Numbered from the stretch's first letter, positions 42,165-51,571 are shown. The stretch is DNA of 63,006 nt from Bacteriovoracaceae bacterium (GCA_019752535.1 JAIEMA010000001.1:1-63006), one strand, 5' to 3'. Translations and numbers: made by a program. Notes: generated by a model not told the origin, from the sequence alone.

Positions 42165-44294
42165 ATGAGAAAACAGCGTAAGGGGCGATCACCCCGTAAA
42201 ATTGAGTTCAATGTTGATCCTACCCATTTCCTAAACCGTGACTTGTCATGGCTACAGTTTAATCGACGTGTTTTAAATGAAGCTGTCGATGAACGTACAC
42301 CCCTTATAGAGCGTCTTCGCTTCCTTATTATCTTTAGCGCCAATCTGGATGAATTTGTCATGAAGCGGATAGGAAGAATGAAGCGCCAGGTGGATTCTGG
42401 TCTGATTCATAAGTCTGTCGATGGTATGGGGGCCGAAAAGCAAATCGTCGAAGTCAGAGAGCATATTCTTGAAGATTTAGAGACTCAGCAAAAAGTTTTT
42501 AAGTCCCTTATCGATCCTTTAGAGAAAGAAGGCATTTTCTTTTATTCTTATGAAGATCTAAATGATGTGGATAAAAAGTTTTGCGACGACTATTTTAAAA
42601 GTAAAGTTTTCCCCGTTTTAACTCCATTGTCAGTTGATCCAGGACATCCTTTTCCATTCATCTCGAATCTCTCATTTTCTCTAGCTCTTATTTTAAGAAA
42701 TCCACAAACCAATGCGATTCAATTCTCGCGGGTGAAGATCCCACAGGGGGTTTCTTCTTGGTTGAAACTTCCATCCGATGGCGTAAAGGCTCATCGTTTT
42801 GTGCGTGTGACTTCTATTGTGCGATTTAATCTTCCCGCACTTTATCCCGGAATGGAGATTCAGCAAGTCACTCCTTTTCGAGTGACTCGAAATGCAGACA
42901 TTGAGCATAGAGATGAAGAGGCTGAAGATTTAATGAGTCAAGTGGAAGAAGGACTCAAAGAGAGAAGACTTGCTGAGTGCGTAAGACTTGAAACATATAA
43001 AGACTGTGACGCTGCGATGTTGAGTTTCTTAAAAGAGTCACTTGATATCAATGACAATGATGTCTACATGGTGGATTACCCCATGGATTACAGCTCATTT
43101 AAAGTCATCGTCGATCTTGATTTTCCAAAGCTCAAGCACAAGACCTGGGTTCCAATCGTTCCAAGAATTTTCCAAGAAGAATCTAATGTCTTCCAGGTTA
43201 TCAAACAAGGTGATGTCTTAGTTCATCACCCGTACGAGTCTTTTAGTGCTAGCGTCGAGAGATTCATCTCCCAAGCAGCAGAAGATCCCCATGTCCTTGC
43301 GATAAAGATGACGCTTTATCGCACAGGCGACAATAGTCCGTTTATTCGCAGTTTAATAAAGGCTGCAGAATCGGGAAAACAAGTCGTGTGCTTAATTGAA
43401 CTCAAGGCACGATTTGATGAAGAGAGAAATATTTTTTGGGCCAACAAACTTGAAGATGCTGGAGTGCATGTCGTTTACGGAATTTTAGGATTAAAGACTC
43501 ACACGAAAACGGCTCTGGTCGTCCGTCAAGAGCATGATGGTGAAATCCTTTGTTATTCGCACATAGGAACTGGTAACTATAACGTCCAGACTTCTTCGCT
43601 TTATACTGATCTGGGCCTTCTGACTTGTGATAAACGCATAACAGAAGAAGTGATGGAAGTGTTTAATTATTTAACAGGCAGCTCTCTCAGAACTGACTAC
43701 AAAGAATTAATGCTTGCACCGATCAACATGAAGAGTAAGTTCATTGCCAAAATCAGAGCTGAAATAGAAGTCGCTAAAAAAACTGGATCGGGGATCATCA
43801 TCGCTAAGATGAATAGCCTTGAGGATGAAGTCATAACTGAAGCCCTCTATGAGGCTTCAACTTACGGTGTGGATATTACACTTTATGTTCGTGGGTTTTG
43901 TTGTCTTAAACCTGGCATAAAAGGGTTATCGGAAAGAATAAAAGTCGTATCAGTGATTGGACGCTTTTTAGAGCACTCACGTGTCTTCTATTTCTCTAAC
44001 GGAGAAAAGGAGCCACTAAAGGGTGAGTTCTGGATAGGTTCTGCCGATTGGATGCATCGAAATCTTCATAATAGGGTAGAGCTCATTGTTCCTATTCATG
44101 AAACAAGGAACAAGGAGAAATTGTGGGAGTTCTTAGAAGTTTTAAAAATGGATAATCGTAGAGCTTGGGACTTAATGGCCGATGGTAAGTATATTCAGCG
44201 CCAGCCGGGGCCTGATCAGGCAGAGGTTGGAACTCATGACGTTTTGATGAGTAAAACGTTGGCCCGAGAAAAAAATCTCGGTGGTGGAGAATGA
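42165..44294 (+). CDS. ppk1: Polyphosphate kinase 1
   Basis: A 709-residue enzyme with the N-terminal LNRDLSWLQFNRRVLNEA motif, the phosphorylated His region GLKTHTKTALVV, and the second conserved His in LEHSRVFYF. It polymerises ATP gamma-phosphate into polyphosphate. It overlaps the sixA-like gene by four bases and faces an exopolyphosphatase gene, so both making and breaking of polyphosphate are encoded here. Confidence 0.97.
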   Translation: MRKQRKGRSPRKIEFNVDPTHFLNRDLSWLQFNRRVLNEAVDERTPLIERLRFLIIFSANLDEFVMKRIGRMKRQVDSGLIHKSVDGMGAEKQIVEVREHILEDLETQQKVFKSLIDPLEKEGIFFYSYEDLNDVDKKFCDDYFKSKVFPVLTPLSVDPGHPFPFISNLSFSLALILRNPQTNAIQFSRVKIPQGVSSWLKLPSDGVKAHRFVRVTSIVRFNLPALYPGMEIQQVTPFRVTRNADIEHRDEEAEDLMSQVEEGLKERRLAECVRLETYKDCDAAMLSFLKESLDINDNDVYMVDYPMDYSSFKVIVDLDFPKLKHKTWVPIVPRIFQEESNVFQVIKQGDVLVHHPYESFSASVERFISQAAEDPHVLAIKMTLYRTGDNSPFIRSLIKAAESGKQVVCLIELKARFDEERNIFWANKLEDAGVHVVYGILGLKTHTKTALVVRQEHDGEILCYSHIGTGNYNVQTSSLYTDLGLLTCDKRITEEVMEVFNYLTGSSLRTDYKELMLAPINMKSKFIAKIRAEIEVAKKTGSGIIIAKMNSLEDEVITEALYEASTYGVDITLYVRGFCCLKPGIKGLSERIKVVSVIGRFLEHSRVFYFSNGEKEPLKGEFWIGSADWMHRNLHNRVELIVPIHETRNKEKLWEFLEVLKMDNRRAWDLMADGKYIQRQPGPDQAEVGTHDVLMSKTLAREKNLGGGE

Positions 44295-44785
44295 AGCTTA
44301 TATTTATAAGGCATGCTCATGCAGAGGGGCACTTCCTTGAATCTCCTGACCAAGATATGCTCAGAGAACTGACAGAGAAGGGCACTAAGATTTTCAAAGA
44401 AAATTTGAAAATTATGAAGAAAGCACTTCCTGTTCCCGACGTTGTTTTTTGCAGTCCACTCATCCGCTCGATACAGACGGCAGAAATTGTATGGGAGCAT
44501 TGGAAGAATGCAGATTTAGAAATGCTCACAGATCTTCACCTCTTAGATGATCCTCACCATTTAGTAGAATACATCTCTTTTCTTCCCAATGAAGGCACCT
44601 ACTGTTTTGTAGGGCATGAGCCTCATTTCTCTTCAGTGATTGCCGCTCTCTTAGGACTTCATCCGGAGCATGATTTTTTGCGCTTTAAGAAAGGAGCTTT
44701 TTTGATGCTCGAGGGTGGATTTTGGCAGGGCTTTATGATGACTCTTTTTGCTCCACCGGCCATGATCAAAGAAATTTCAAATTAG
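44291..44785 (+). CDS. sixA: Phosphohistidine phosphatase SixA-like (histidine phosphatase family)
   Basis: A 164-residue histidine-phosphatase-superfamily protein with IRHAHAEGH at the N terminus (catalytic His in the RHA/RHG motif) and the second His in FVGHEPHFSSV. SixA dephosphorylates His residues of signalling proteins; here its partner may be the phosphohistidine of Ppk1, which is inference from coupling alone. Four-base overlaps with ppk1 and with the converging ppx gene. Confidence 0.85.
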   Translation: MKLIFIRHAHAEGHFLESPDQDMLRELTEKGTKIFKENLKIMKKALPVPDVVFCSPLIRSIQTAEIVWEHWKNADLEMLTDLHLLDDPHHLVEYISFLPNEGTYCFVGHEPHFSSVIAALLGLHPEHDFLRFKKGAFLMLEGGFWQGFMMTLFAPPAMIKEISN

Positions 44786-45729
44786 CTTAAATGAAGAAAT
44801 TTTCTAGGTGTATCATCCAGCATTGAAAGAATAATGCCTTCTTTAAGGCCAACTTTGGGGAGAAGTATTTTCTTCGCCCCAAGCATTTCCATCACGGCTT
44901 TCACCATCATGGTAGCAGGTAAAATCACGTCGGCCCTATTCTGATCGAGTTCTAGCTTTCGAATGCGATCGACAAAACTCATGGAAAACAGTGTGTCTGC
45001 CATATGAGAGACTTCAGAGAAAAGACACTCTTGGCTCGTTTTCTTTAAAATTTTACGTCTAATCTTTCCAATCCGTCTGAGATTACCACCCGTACCGATA
45101 AAGAGATCAGGCGATTTTTTTCCAAGATATTGTAAGACAAAACGTTGCATTTTTTGAACGATGAGCTTAATCCTCAGATCCAGCTCTTCTCTTGATTCAT
45201 GCCTTAAGAGTCGGACGGTGCCTACGTTAAAGCTGTGACTTGCGACCAATTCACCATTGATCACGATACTTAATTCTGTTGAGCCACCACCGATATCCAT
45301 CAAAACGGCTTTCTTCTTCTTTAAAACGACTTCACTTTGTACCGCTTGATAGATCAGTTTCGCTTCTTGGCGTCCATCAATGGGGCCTATCTCAATGCCG
45401 GTGCAGTGGTTGATGCTATTGATGAGCTGTTTTGAGTTTTTAGCGTCTCTCATCGCACTCGTGGCAATCGCTTTCACATCCTCCACTCTGTAAGCCGTAA
45501 AAAGATGCAGGAGGCGAATGAAGGCTTCTTCCGTCCTGAGGCATTTTTCTGGTGAAATTCGTCCATTTTGAAAAACATCCTCTCCTAGGCGCAGAGGCTC
45601 TCTAATCTCTTTTATAATATCGATTGTCCCGTTCTGCGTGCGCACAATGACGGCTCTAAGGGCATTAGAGCCCAAATCAATTGCAGCAAGGGTGCGACCA
45701 CGAGAAATTGTTGGAAGAAAATGAGTCAT
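44782..45729 (-). CDS. ppx: Exopolyphosphatase / GppA family phosphatase
   Basis: A 315-residue ASKHA-fold enzyme: AAIDLGSNALRAVIV (phosphate 1 loop), ATSAMRDAKN, and MDIGGGSTELSI (phosphate 2 loop). The protein ends after domain II, without the C-terminal HD domain of longer Ppx, as in single-unit PPX/GppA proteins. It removes terminal phosphate from polyphosphate or pppGpp. Its end meets the end of sixA. The start at 45729 lacks a clear ribosome binding site; TTG at 45738 is also possible. Confidence 0.9.
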   Translation of the reverse strand: MTHFLPTISRGRTLAAIDLGSNALRAVIVRTQNGTIDIIKEIREPLRLGEDVFQNGRISPEKCLRTEEAFIRLLHLFTAYRVEDVKAIATSAMRDAKNSKQLINSINHCTGIEIGPIDGRQEAKLIYQAVQSEVVLKKKKAVLMDIGGGSTELSIVINGELVASHSFNVGTVRLLRHESREELDLRIKLIVQKMQRFVLQYLGKKSPDLFIGTGGNLRRIGKIRRKILKKTSQECLFSEVSHMADTLFSMSFVDRIRKLELDQNRADVILPATMMVKAVMEMLGAKKILLPKVGLKEGIILSMLDDTPRKFLHLS

Positions 45730-45818
45730 TGAAAGCAAATATTACACGAAGCCTCGCCAATAGGGCCAATATGATTTATTAAGTTTGTGTAAAGCTAAGA
45801 AATTTTACTGAGGTCTTT

Positions 45819-46175
45819 ATGTGGAATAAAATGGTCACATCGCTTTCCAACATACGATTACGAAGACAAGCGCCATCTTCTTGTGGCGCCTTTGTTGTAA
45901 AATTCCCTAAAAGAATTCATAAGCATGTCTCAGTAGAAGATTTAACCGCTGAAAAATTAAGAAGCATCCTAGAGAATTATGCGTGCGCTCTGCATTTTAC
46001 AGGTTCTGAAGAAAAACTGAGATCATTACTTGAAGGTTTGGCCCCATCTGAGTCTCTTAATCTCGATCATTGGCATATTGTCGATGGAGGAGATGACAGC
46101 AAAATCGTTCAAGTTCGCTTAACTGGTGAGAGAGAAATTAGGCGTTTAGTTCGACTCACATCCCAATCCCTGTAG
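45819..46175 (+). CDS. Uncharacterised small cytoplasmic protein
   Basis: A 118-residue protein with no signal peptide. The N terminus is basic (LSNIRLRRQAPS) and the body alternates helix and strand with a LHFTGSEEKLRSLLEGL segment. GAGG precedes the ATG. I do not recognise a family. It stands alone between the divergent ppx gene and the lipoprotein cluster. Confidence 0.6.
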   Translation: MWNKMVTSLSNIRLRRQAPSSCGAFVVKFPKRIHKHVSVEDLTAEKLRSILENYACALHFTGSEEKLRSLLEGLAPSESLNLDHWHIVDGGDDSKIVQVRLTGEREIRRLVRLTSQSL

Positions 46176-46221
46176 TTTTTTCACATAAAGCTCTTCCCTT
46201 AAAAGGGCATGTTAGCCTTTT

Positions 46222-46242
46222 CGAGAATTTAAATTATTCTCG
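46222..46242. promoter_or_regulatory. Inverted repeat abutting the ribosome binding site
   Basis: CGAGAAT and ATTCTCG are separated by seven A/T bases. The right arm shares its last G with the GGAGG that serves the lipoprotein gene starting at 46253. It could be an operator or a hairpin next to the ribosome binding site. Confidence 0.55.
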
Positions 46243-46252
46243 GAGGTCCCCC

Positions 46253-47542
46253 ATGTCTGCAAGGCGTGCACTTTCTTGGCTCTTATTGGCCGCCCTTATT
46301 CTTCCTATTTTAGCTTCATGCAAAAATGATGGTGACCCTTTACTCACAAAAGAATTGAAAAGTTTTTCTAAAAGTAATGATCTCACTGAAAACACACGTA
46401 AAAGTGCTAAAGACTTACTGGAACTTCAAAGGAATGTTCAAGAAAGTTTGCGCTCTCAACCCACCTTGCTAGCACTACCAAGCGAAGGGAAGGTGATGTC
46501 AGTCGCTAAATCTCAAAGTCTTCACGACAATAATCAACTAGAGACACTCCAGGTTTTAGATTCTCAAACGACCTCTCTTAATAAGTTAGCAGAAAACATC
46601 AAAAAATTATCCAAGCTTAAATACAGCGCAGGGATCTCAAGAGAAGAGATTGTGGAGAATGAGGCTTTAGTCCTTATGAATCTTTTAATTTTACGAGATC
46701 TCTCACAAGTCACTGCAAGTAAGATTCTTTTTCTTATGACAAAATTTGATAAGCCTTACTTTGATGAACTTGAGAGTAACCAAGAAATGAAACAGAGGCT
46801 TCTGGCTGACTACACAACTGCATTGGCGATAAGCGCTGTGAGTGCGAATGACCTTAAAGCTACTCTCGCTCAGCTCCAAGAGATGAGAAGTGAAGGAATT
46901 GTAAAACCATCTGTTGAAAACATGATTACAAAAGTTGTGGGTCATTATGGTGGTGCAGAGAAAAGTAAAAGAGCGGAAGTGGATGAATTCTTAAAGCAAA
47001 GTATTACTGACAAAGCTCAGGGAACTCTTTCACAAGCCATGAAGGACTACCATGACTCTCTTAAGGGTAAAACCTTTCTCTTTGATCCAGCTCTTCCAGA
47101 TCACCCATTAGTCCATGTTTTAGTTATTGTTTCTAATCTTTCATGGGGACTCGTGAATACTTTAGTTGGACTCGGCTTCGTCATCACCGCTGCTATTGTG
47201 GCGCCTATTACAATGGCCGCTGGTGCAACCATTCGTGCTTTTGGTTATGAGCCACTTTTTTATGAGATGCGTATGCCACGTCTTCGCATTGCTGAGAACA
47301 ATATGCAAATTTATGCCGATGTTTGTGGGTTGGGTTACATCCCTAGCAAAATGAGCGCAGGCTTATTTGAGCTTGATTTTTGTACTGGTGAAAGTTTTGC
47401 CAGTGATCATGAAGGTGGGCATGCCAAGCAGTCGGCATTGCTTGGACCTCTCTATTTTCCAGCAGCGATTTTAAGTTACATTTTAAACATGGGCCATGGT
47501 GGCTTCATTGAGGATTGGGCAGATGAGTGGGCCGTTAGCTAA
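46253..47542 (+). CDS. Lipoprotein with membrane segments and an HEXXH motif
   Basis: A 429-residue protein: lipobox signal ending LPILASC, a long helical region, one or two hydrophobic stretches (about 285-325, VIVSNLSWGLVNTLVG onward), and a C-terminal domain with SDHEGGHAKQSALLGPLYF. HEGGH fits the HEXXH zinc-peptidase pattern, and the following FIEDWADEWA could supply the third ligand. It would be a lipid-anchored metallopeptidase of a type I cannot name. Its end overlaps the next lipoprotein by 20 bases. Confidence 0.68.
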   Translation: MSARRALSWLLLAALILPILASCKNDGDPLLTKELKSFSKSNDLTENTRKSAKDLLELQRNVQESLRSQPTLLALPSEGKVMSVAKSQSLHDNNQLETLQVLDSQTTSLNKLAENIKKLSKLKYSAGISREEIVENEALVLMNLLILRDLSQVTASKILFLMTKFDKPYFDELESNQEMKQRLLADYTTALAISAVSANDLKATLAQLQEMRSEGIVKPSVENMITKVVGHYGGAEKSKRAEVDEFLKQSITDKAQGTLSQAMKDYHDSLKGKTFLFDPALPDHPLVHVLVIVSNLSWGLVNTLVGLGFVITAAIVAPITMAAGATIRAFGYEPLFYEMRMPRLRIAENNMQIYADVCGLGYIPSKMSAGLFELDFCTGESFASDHEGGHAKQSALLGPLYFPAAILSYILNMGHGGFIEDWADEWAVS

Positions 47543-48359
47543 ACTTGTTAGTATTCTATTCTTAGGAGTCTTACTCCAAAGCTGTGGAAAGCCTTCGCAT
47601 GTCGAGGGCGCACCACGTTTTACGGCCGCCCATATCACCACTCCTGGCGATGGAGCGGAGTTTTCTGTTTCTAGGCAGGCCACTCGTACGTGGAAAGATT
47701 ATGATGGAGACGGTCTCTCTGATCGTATGGATCCAGATATTGATGACGACGGAATTTATAATCTCTGTGATCAGTATCCTTTTGATGGAACGAAGTGGGG
47801 CGAGGATAAAGATCAGGATGGTATTGCCGATTTTGTCGATTTGAGTTTTGCCAAAACAAAAGATCTACAATCTCTGGCCTCTCTTCAAGAAGATATTTTT
47901 AAAAAACTTGGAATTGTTGTCATGAATGGCTCGGAGTCATTTGCGAAAGACGAGTGGCTAGAGCTTCATTCGACTTTATTTAATGAAGTTCTGATGAAGA
48001 AGCTCTCTTATCAAGAGCTCAAAGTGTTGGTGCGCTACTCAAAAACTGATCAAATTGGTGAGTCTCGATCTGACTTTGATTCATTTTGGAAGCAAATTAG
48101 CTTTTATCCCAACCCAAACCATCTAGGGAATGTGTTGGCTTTTAATGGCAGCTTGGTTCACGAATTAGGTCATTCCCATGCGGCAGAGAATCCCATTGAG
48201 TTTGAAGCTTTTCGCTCTCAATTCTTCTCGTGGTCTTCGCCAAGTCGCTACGGTCTTAGCTCTCCAGAAGAGGGGTACGCAGAAAATTTTGTTTATCTGC
48301 TTTATTTGTCTGGCGACATTAAAATAGATTCACGTCGCTTTGATCTTGTCTTAAATTAG
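47523..48359 (+). CDS. Lipoprotein with Ca-binding-type Asp repeats and an HEXXH peptidase motif
   Basis: A 278-residue protein with lipobox LLQSC, then a run of Asp-rich DxDxDG loops (DYDGDGLSDRMDPDIDDDG and DKDQDGIADFVD), as in thrombospondin type 3 repeats, which bind calcium. The C-terminal half has LVHELGHSHAAEN with HEXXH and a later EEGYAENFVYL where a Glu could be the third zinc ligand. A calcium-stabilised surface metallopeptidase is likely. The ATG at 47523 lies within the end of the previous gene. Confidence 0.75.
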   Translation: MSGPLAKLVSILFLGVLLQSCGKPSHVEGAPRFTAAHITTPGDGAEFSVSRQATRTWKDYDGDGLSDRMDPDIDDDGIYNLCDQYPFDGTKWGEDKDQDGIADFVDLSFAKTKDLQSLASLQEDIFKKLGIVVMNGSESFAKDEWLELHSTLFNEVLMKKLSYQELKVLVRYSKTDQIGESRSDFDSFWKQISFYPNPNHLGNVLAFNGSLVHELGHSHAAENPIEFEAFRSQFFSWSSPSRYGLSSPEEGYAENFVYLLYLSGDIKIDSRRFDLVLN

Positions 48360-48392
48360 AAGATTTTCACTTTCATTAATATGCCCTATGCT

Positions 48393-48410
48393 TTAGAAGA
48401 GAATTTCTAA
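48393..48410. promoter_or_regulatory. Inverted repeat abutting the ribosome binding site
   Basis: TTAGAA and TTCTAA are separated by six bases. The right arm runs directly into the AAGGAG of the lipoprotein gene at 48420, much like the repeat at 46222-46242. Confidence 0.5.
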
Positions 48411-48419
48411 GGAGTCATT

Positions 48420-48890
48420 ATGCGTTTTTTAAGTGTTTTTATTTTAATTTTAGCTGCCTCTTGCGCCTCTAATAGCAAAATCAAAAAGAGTGTAGAAGCT
48501 AAGATTGCAGCCCAAGAAGTCTCCCTAGATGAAGCCACTAAGCCATCACCGATTGAAGACAACATTAAAAACAATAAGATGCTTACTGATCAAGATAAGC
48601 AGGAACTTTTGAAGGTTGTTGAAGAAGTTCGTGAAAAAAATCTACAGAATCTGATTGAGCGCTTAAAAATTCGTAAGGTTTTAGTGCAAGAGATGACTCA
48701 GAATTATAATTCTGAAGAAGTGAAAATCTTAAAGAAAAAATTTTTAATGAACAATCGCAAGCGTGTTGAAAATATGTTTTATGTGCTTGATCGCTTTGAA
48801 GAAATCCTCAAAGAGCATGATGAGAAACACAATATCCTCCAGCACTCCTTGCAAAGTGACATGATGAATAGTGGATTAAATAGACCATAG
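48420..48890 (+). CDS. Coiled-coil lipoprotein
   Basis: A 156-residue protein with a lipobox (LILAASC, Cys16) and a mature part that is almost entirely charged helix (VEEVREKNLQNLIERLKIR, KRVENMFYVLDRFEEIL). It could be a periplasmic rod or adaptor. AAGGAG lies 4 bases before the ATG. Third lipoprotein in a row on this strand; a strong terminator follows. Confidence 0.7.
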   Translation: MRFLSVFILILAASCASNSKIKKSVEAKIAAQEVSLDEATKPSPIEDNIKNNKMLTDQDKQELLKVVEEVREKNLQNLIERLKIRKVLVQEMTQNYNSEEVKILKKKFLMNNRKRVENMFYVLDRFEEILKEHDEKHNILQHSLQSDMMNSGLNRP

Positions 48891-48894
48891 TAAA

Positions 48895-48921
48895 AGCCCC
48901 TCGTAAGAGGGGCTTTTTTTT
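48895..48921 (+). terminator. Rho-independent terminator of the lipoprotein cluster
   Basis: An 8-bp stem AGCCCCTC/GAGGGGCT with GTAA loop followed by eight T. The stop codon of the converging barrel gene lies at the end of the T-run. Confidence 0.92.
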
Positions 48922-49459
48922 AGATTTCAAATGGAAATGAGAGAAGTAGGGCGAGTGTGTTGTAGCTAAAGGTTACTTCTGCTGAAGTGCTTGGATCAGT
49001 ATACTTGTCATAATTTACAGCTCTATATTCAAGATTCAGAGCGAGGTTTGAGAAGGCGTAAAATGTCCCACCCACTTTAAAACCTTTGCCTGGATCCATT
49101 CCATCTGTACCGTCTGTGCCCGCATTGAAAATGTAGGCTCCATAAAGCCTCAAGAATAAGAGGCGGTAACCTAAGAATGCGGCCGTCTCGTTATAGGCTG
49201 AATTACCATCAAAATCTCCACCATTGCTGAGATTATTTCTGACAAAATCTGCGCCAATCTGAAGACCTAAAAGGGAGAGACCACCTCTGACTCCATAATT
49301 GAGACCACTTGAGGTTCCCTTCTGAGTCGTGGAGCCTACAATTTTAGCTTGAACATTTCCCGAAGCGTAACCAACAGTCGGCTCAATGAATGCAATCGCA
49401 TGAGCTTTTTGAAAATAACTCAAACTGAATAGGACAAAAAATAAACCTATGACTTTCAT
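48920..49459 (-). CDS. Small outer-membrane beta-barrel protein
   Basis: A 179-residue exported protein: signal peptide MKVIGLFFVLFSLSYFQKAHA, then about eight amphipathic strands (FIEPTVGYASGNVQAKI, LSLLGLQIGADFVR) and a hydrophobic end LSFPFEI. Size fits an eight-stranded OmpA/OmpW-type barrel. Ligand or role unknown. Confidence 0.7.
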   Translation of the reverse strand: MKVIGLFFVLFSLSYFQKAHAIAFIEPTVGYASGNVQAKIVGSTTQKGTSSGLNYGVRGGLSLLGLQIGADFVRNNLSNGGDFDGNSAYNETAAFLGYRLLFLRLYGAYIFNAGTDGTDGMDPGKGFKVGGTFYAFSNLALNLEYRAVNYDKYTDPSTSAEVTFSYNTLALLLSFPFEI

Positions 49460-49564
49460 AAAATCTCCTTATTGAGATTAATGATAGCAGTTTTTGAAAT
49501 TTTACATATGACCTAGACAGTGCAGATTTCTTGATCGAGGACAGGAATTAGTTGACTAAAAAAA

Positions 49565-49585
49565 AGCCCCTCTAAAAGAGGGGCT
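49565..49585 (-). terminator. Rho-independent terminator of icd
   Basis: A 9-bp stem AGCCCCTCT/AGAGGGGCT with AAA loop, followed on the minus strand by eight T. Almost the same stem as the terminator at 48895-48914. Confidence 0.9.
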
Positions 49586-49591
49586 TTTAAA

Positions 49592-50824
49592 CTAGCGCTG
49601 ATTAAGCTTTTTCTGAAGATTTGAGTTGATCGCTTCAAGGAATTGCTCGGTAGTCAGGTAATGATTGCTTGCGACTTTGTCTCCATGGATGCAAACCGCA
49701 AGATCTTTCGTCATTTTTCCTTCTTCTACTGTTTCGACACAGACTTTCTCTAAAGCCTCACAGAAGAAAGCGAGATCCTTATTGTTATCAAGTTTTGCTC
49801 TATGAGAGAGACCACGAGTCCAAGCAAAAATTGAGGCAATCGGATTGGTAGAAGTCGGCTTTCCTTGCTGGTGCATACGGAAGTGGCGTGTCACAGTGCC
49901 GTGAGCCGCTTCAGCTTCCATTGTCTTGCCATCTGGAGTGACAAGCACGGAAGTCATGAGTCCCAATGAGCCAAAGCCTTGAGCCACGGTATCAGACTGA
50001 ACGTCACCGTCGTAGTTTTTACAAGCCCACACAAAGTTTCCATTCCACTTAAGCGCAGAAGCGACCATGTCATCAATCAAACGGTGTTCGTACACGATGC
50101 CCTTAGCTTCGAATTTTTTCTTGAACTCAGCTTGATAGATTTCTTCAAAGATATCTTTGAAGCGACCATCGTATTTTTTGAGGATTGTGTTTTTCGTCGA
50201 GAGATACAACGGCCAGCCTTTCATCAAGGCCATGTTAAAGCATGAGTGAGCAAAACCGCGGATACTCTCATCCGTGTTGTACATTGAAAGTGCAACACCA
50301 TCACCTTTGAAATTATAAACTTCCCACTCTTGAGTCGCGCCGCCGCCTTCAGGAGTGAATGACATTTTCAAAACGCCTTTGCCTTTAATCACAGTATCAG
50401 TCGCGCGGTATTGGTCACCAAAAGCGTGACGGCCGATCATGATCGGAGCCGTCCAATTAGGGACAAGGCGAGGAACGTTTTTGCAGATGATCGGTTCACG
50501 GAAAACAGTTCCATCCAAAATGTTTCTGATCGTTCCGTTTGGTGATTTCCACATTTGCTTTAAGTTGAATTCTTTCACACGCTGCTCATCCGGAGTGATG
50601 GTCGCGCACTTGATACCGACGTTATATTTTTTGATGGCTTCTGCTGATTCAACTGTGACTTTATCATCCGTCTTGTCACGGTTTTCCATTCCGAGATCGA
50701 AATACTTAATATCGAGATCCATATAAGGAAGAATGAGTTTTTCTTTGATGAATGACCAAATGATTCGAGTCATTTCATCTCCATCAAGCTCAACAACTGG
50801 GTTCTGGACTTTGATTTTTTGCAT
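49592..50824 (-). CDS. icd: NADP-dependent isocitrate dehydrogenase (eukaryotic-like type)
   Basis: A 410-residue enzyme of the subfamily found in eukaryotic cytosol/mitochondria and in some bacteria. [13 protein letters not shown] opens it, KSPNGTIRN binds isocitrate, and [20 protein letters not shown] is the metal/substrate signature; [12 protein letters not shown] follows. It converts isocitrate to 2-oxoglutarate with NADPH production. AAGGAG lies 7 bases before the ATG at 50824. Confidence 0.95.
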   Translation of the reverse strand: MQKIKVQNPVVELDGDEMTRIIWSFIKEKLILPYMDLDIKYFDLGMENRDKTDDKVTVESAEAIKKYNVGIKCATITPDEQRVKEFNLKQMWKSPNGTIRNILDGTVFREPIICKNVPRLVPNWTAPIMIGRHAFGDQYRATDTVIKGKGVLKMSFTPEGGGATQEWEVYNFKGDGVALSMYNTDESIRGFAHSCFNMALMKGWPLYLSTKNTILKKYDGRFKDIFEEIYQAEFKKKFEAKGIVYEHRLIDDMVASALKWNGNFVWACKNYDGDVQSDTVAQGFGSLGLMTSVLVTPDGKTMEAEAAHGTVTRHFRMHQQGKPTSTNPIASIFAWTRGLSHRAKLDNNKDLAFFCEALEKVCVETVEEGKMTKDLAVCIHGDKVASNHYLTTEQFLEAINSNLQKKLNQR

Positions 50825-50923
50825 GGCGTGCTCCTTAGAGGGAAAAGTCTCTCTATTTTTTAGGATTTCACCACTCTTGTCGAGGATATTGGGACTTGCT
50901 CTGCGCGGCAATCGTGAGAAAAG

Positions 50924-51571
50924 CTAGAAAGAAAGTTGAAACCCCAGCTGACCTGTTGAGAAGACGGGACGGTGACCTAAACTCATCAACCATTCGATAA
51001 AGGGAGGAGCAGGCGCTTTCCATTTCTGCCACTCATGTCTTTGAGTAATATAGCGCTGAACGAGAACGAGAAAATCTTCTTCATTGCCATAAGAGAGATG
51101 AAGCATTCTGAGCACGTCTTCATCGGCCAGGTAGAGTTTCACTTTTTTGCCATCCACCATCACGGGAGCGACGGCAAAGCTCATGTTTTGTGCAAACTCA
51201 TCTCTCGGATCATGTTGAGGATTATTCGCTTGTTTAAAATAAGGATGAATACGAATGTCTCGTGCCTGCCAGGCAATACTGAGCTCATGTCTTTGCAGCC
51301 ACCTTAAAAAAGCGCGTCCTTCGCCTAATTCTCTCTCTTCTCGGCGGGCCGCAATTTTAAACCCTCGGTAGGCCCTGACAAAGGTCACCTGCTTAGGCAT
51401 CCGCCTTCTTAAAAGCAGTAATGCTGTGCGGTCCCCAAATTGCGGAGTGCAGTGGCGCCCTTCGGCCCAAACGGAGGTGAATTCGATAAGTGGTGAAGGC
51501 TGACAGGGCTTTGAAGGATCAAAGTCCCCGTAACTAAAGACCGCCTTTCCATAGCGTACTGTGTTCGTCAT
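50924..51571 (-). CDS. Uncharacterised protein divergent from umuDC
   Basis: A 215-residue soluble protein rich in Arg, Trp and aromatic residues (for example WLQRHELSIAWQARDIR). It lacks the N-terminal MCGR of YedK/HMCES proteins, so it is not that SOS protein. It faces away from umuD with about 88 bases between starts, so it may share the damage-response control region. I do not recognise a family. The start at 51571 is preferred over the frame's upstream TTG/ATG options. Confidence 0.6.
   Translation of the reverse strand: MTNTVRYGKAVFSYGDFDPSKPCQPSPLIEFTSVWAEGRHCTPQFGDRTALLLLRRRMPKQVTFVRAYRGFKIAARREERELGEGRAFLRWLQRHELSIAWQARDIRIHPYFKQANNPQHDPRDEFAQNMSFAVAPVMVDGKKVKLYLADEDVLRMLHLSYGNEEDFLVLVQRYITQRHEWQKWKAPAPPFIEWLMSLGHRPVFSTGQLGFQLSF

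Noticed and set aside
50924-51571. YedK/HMCES SOS protein next to umuDC
   Set aside because: The N-terminal Met-Cys-Gly-Arg active-site start and other motifs are absent.
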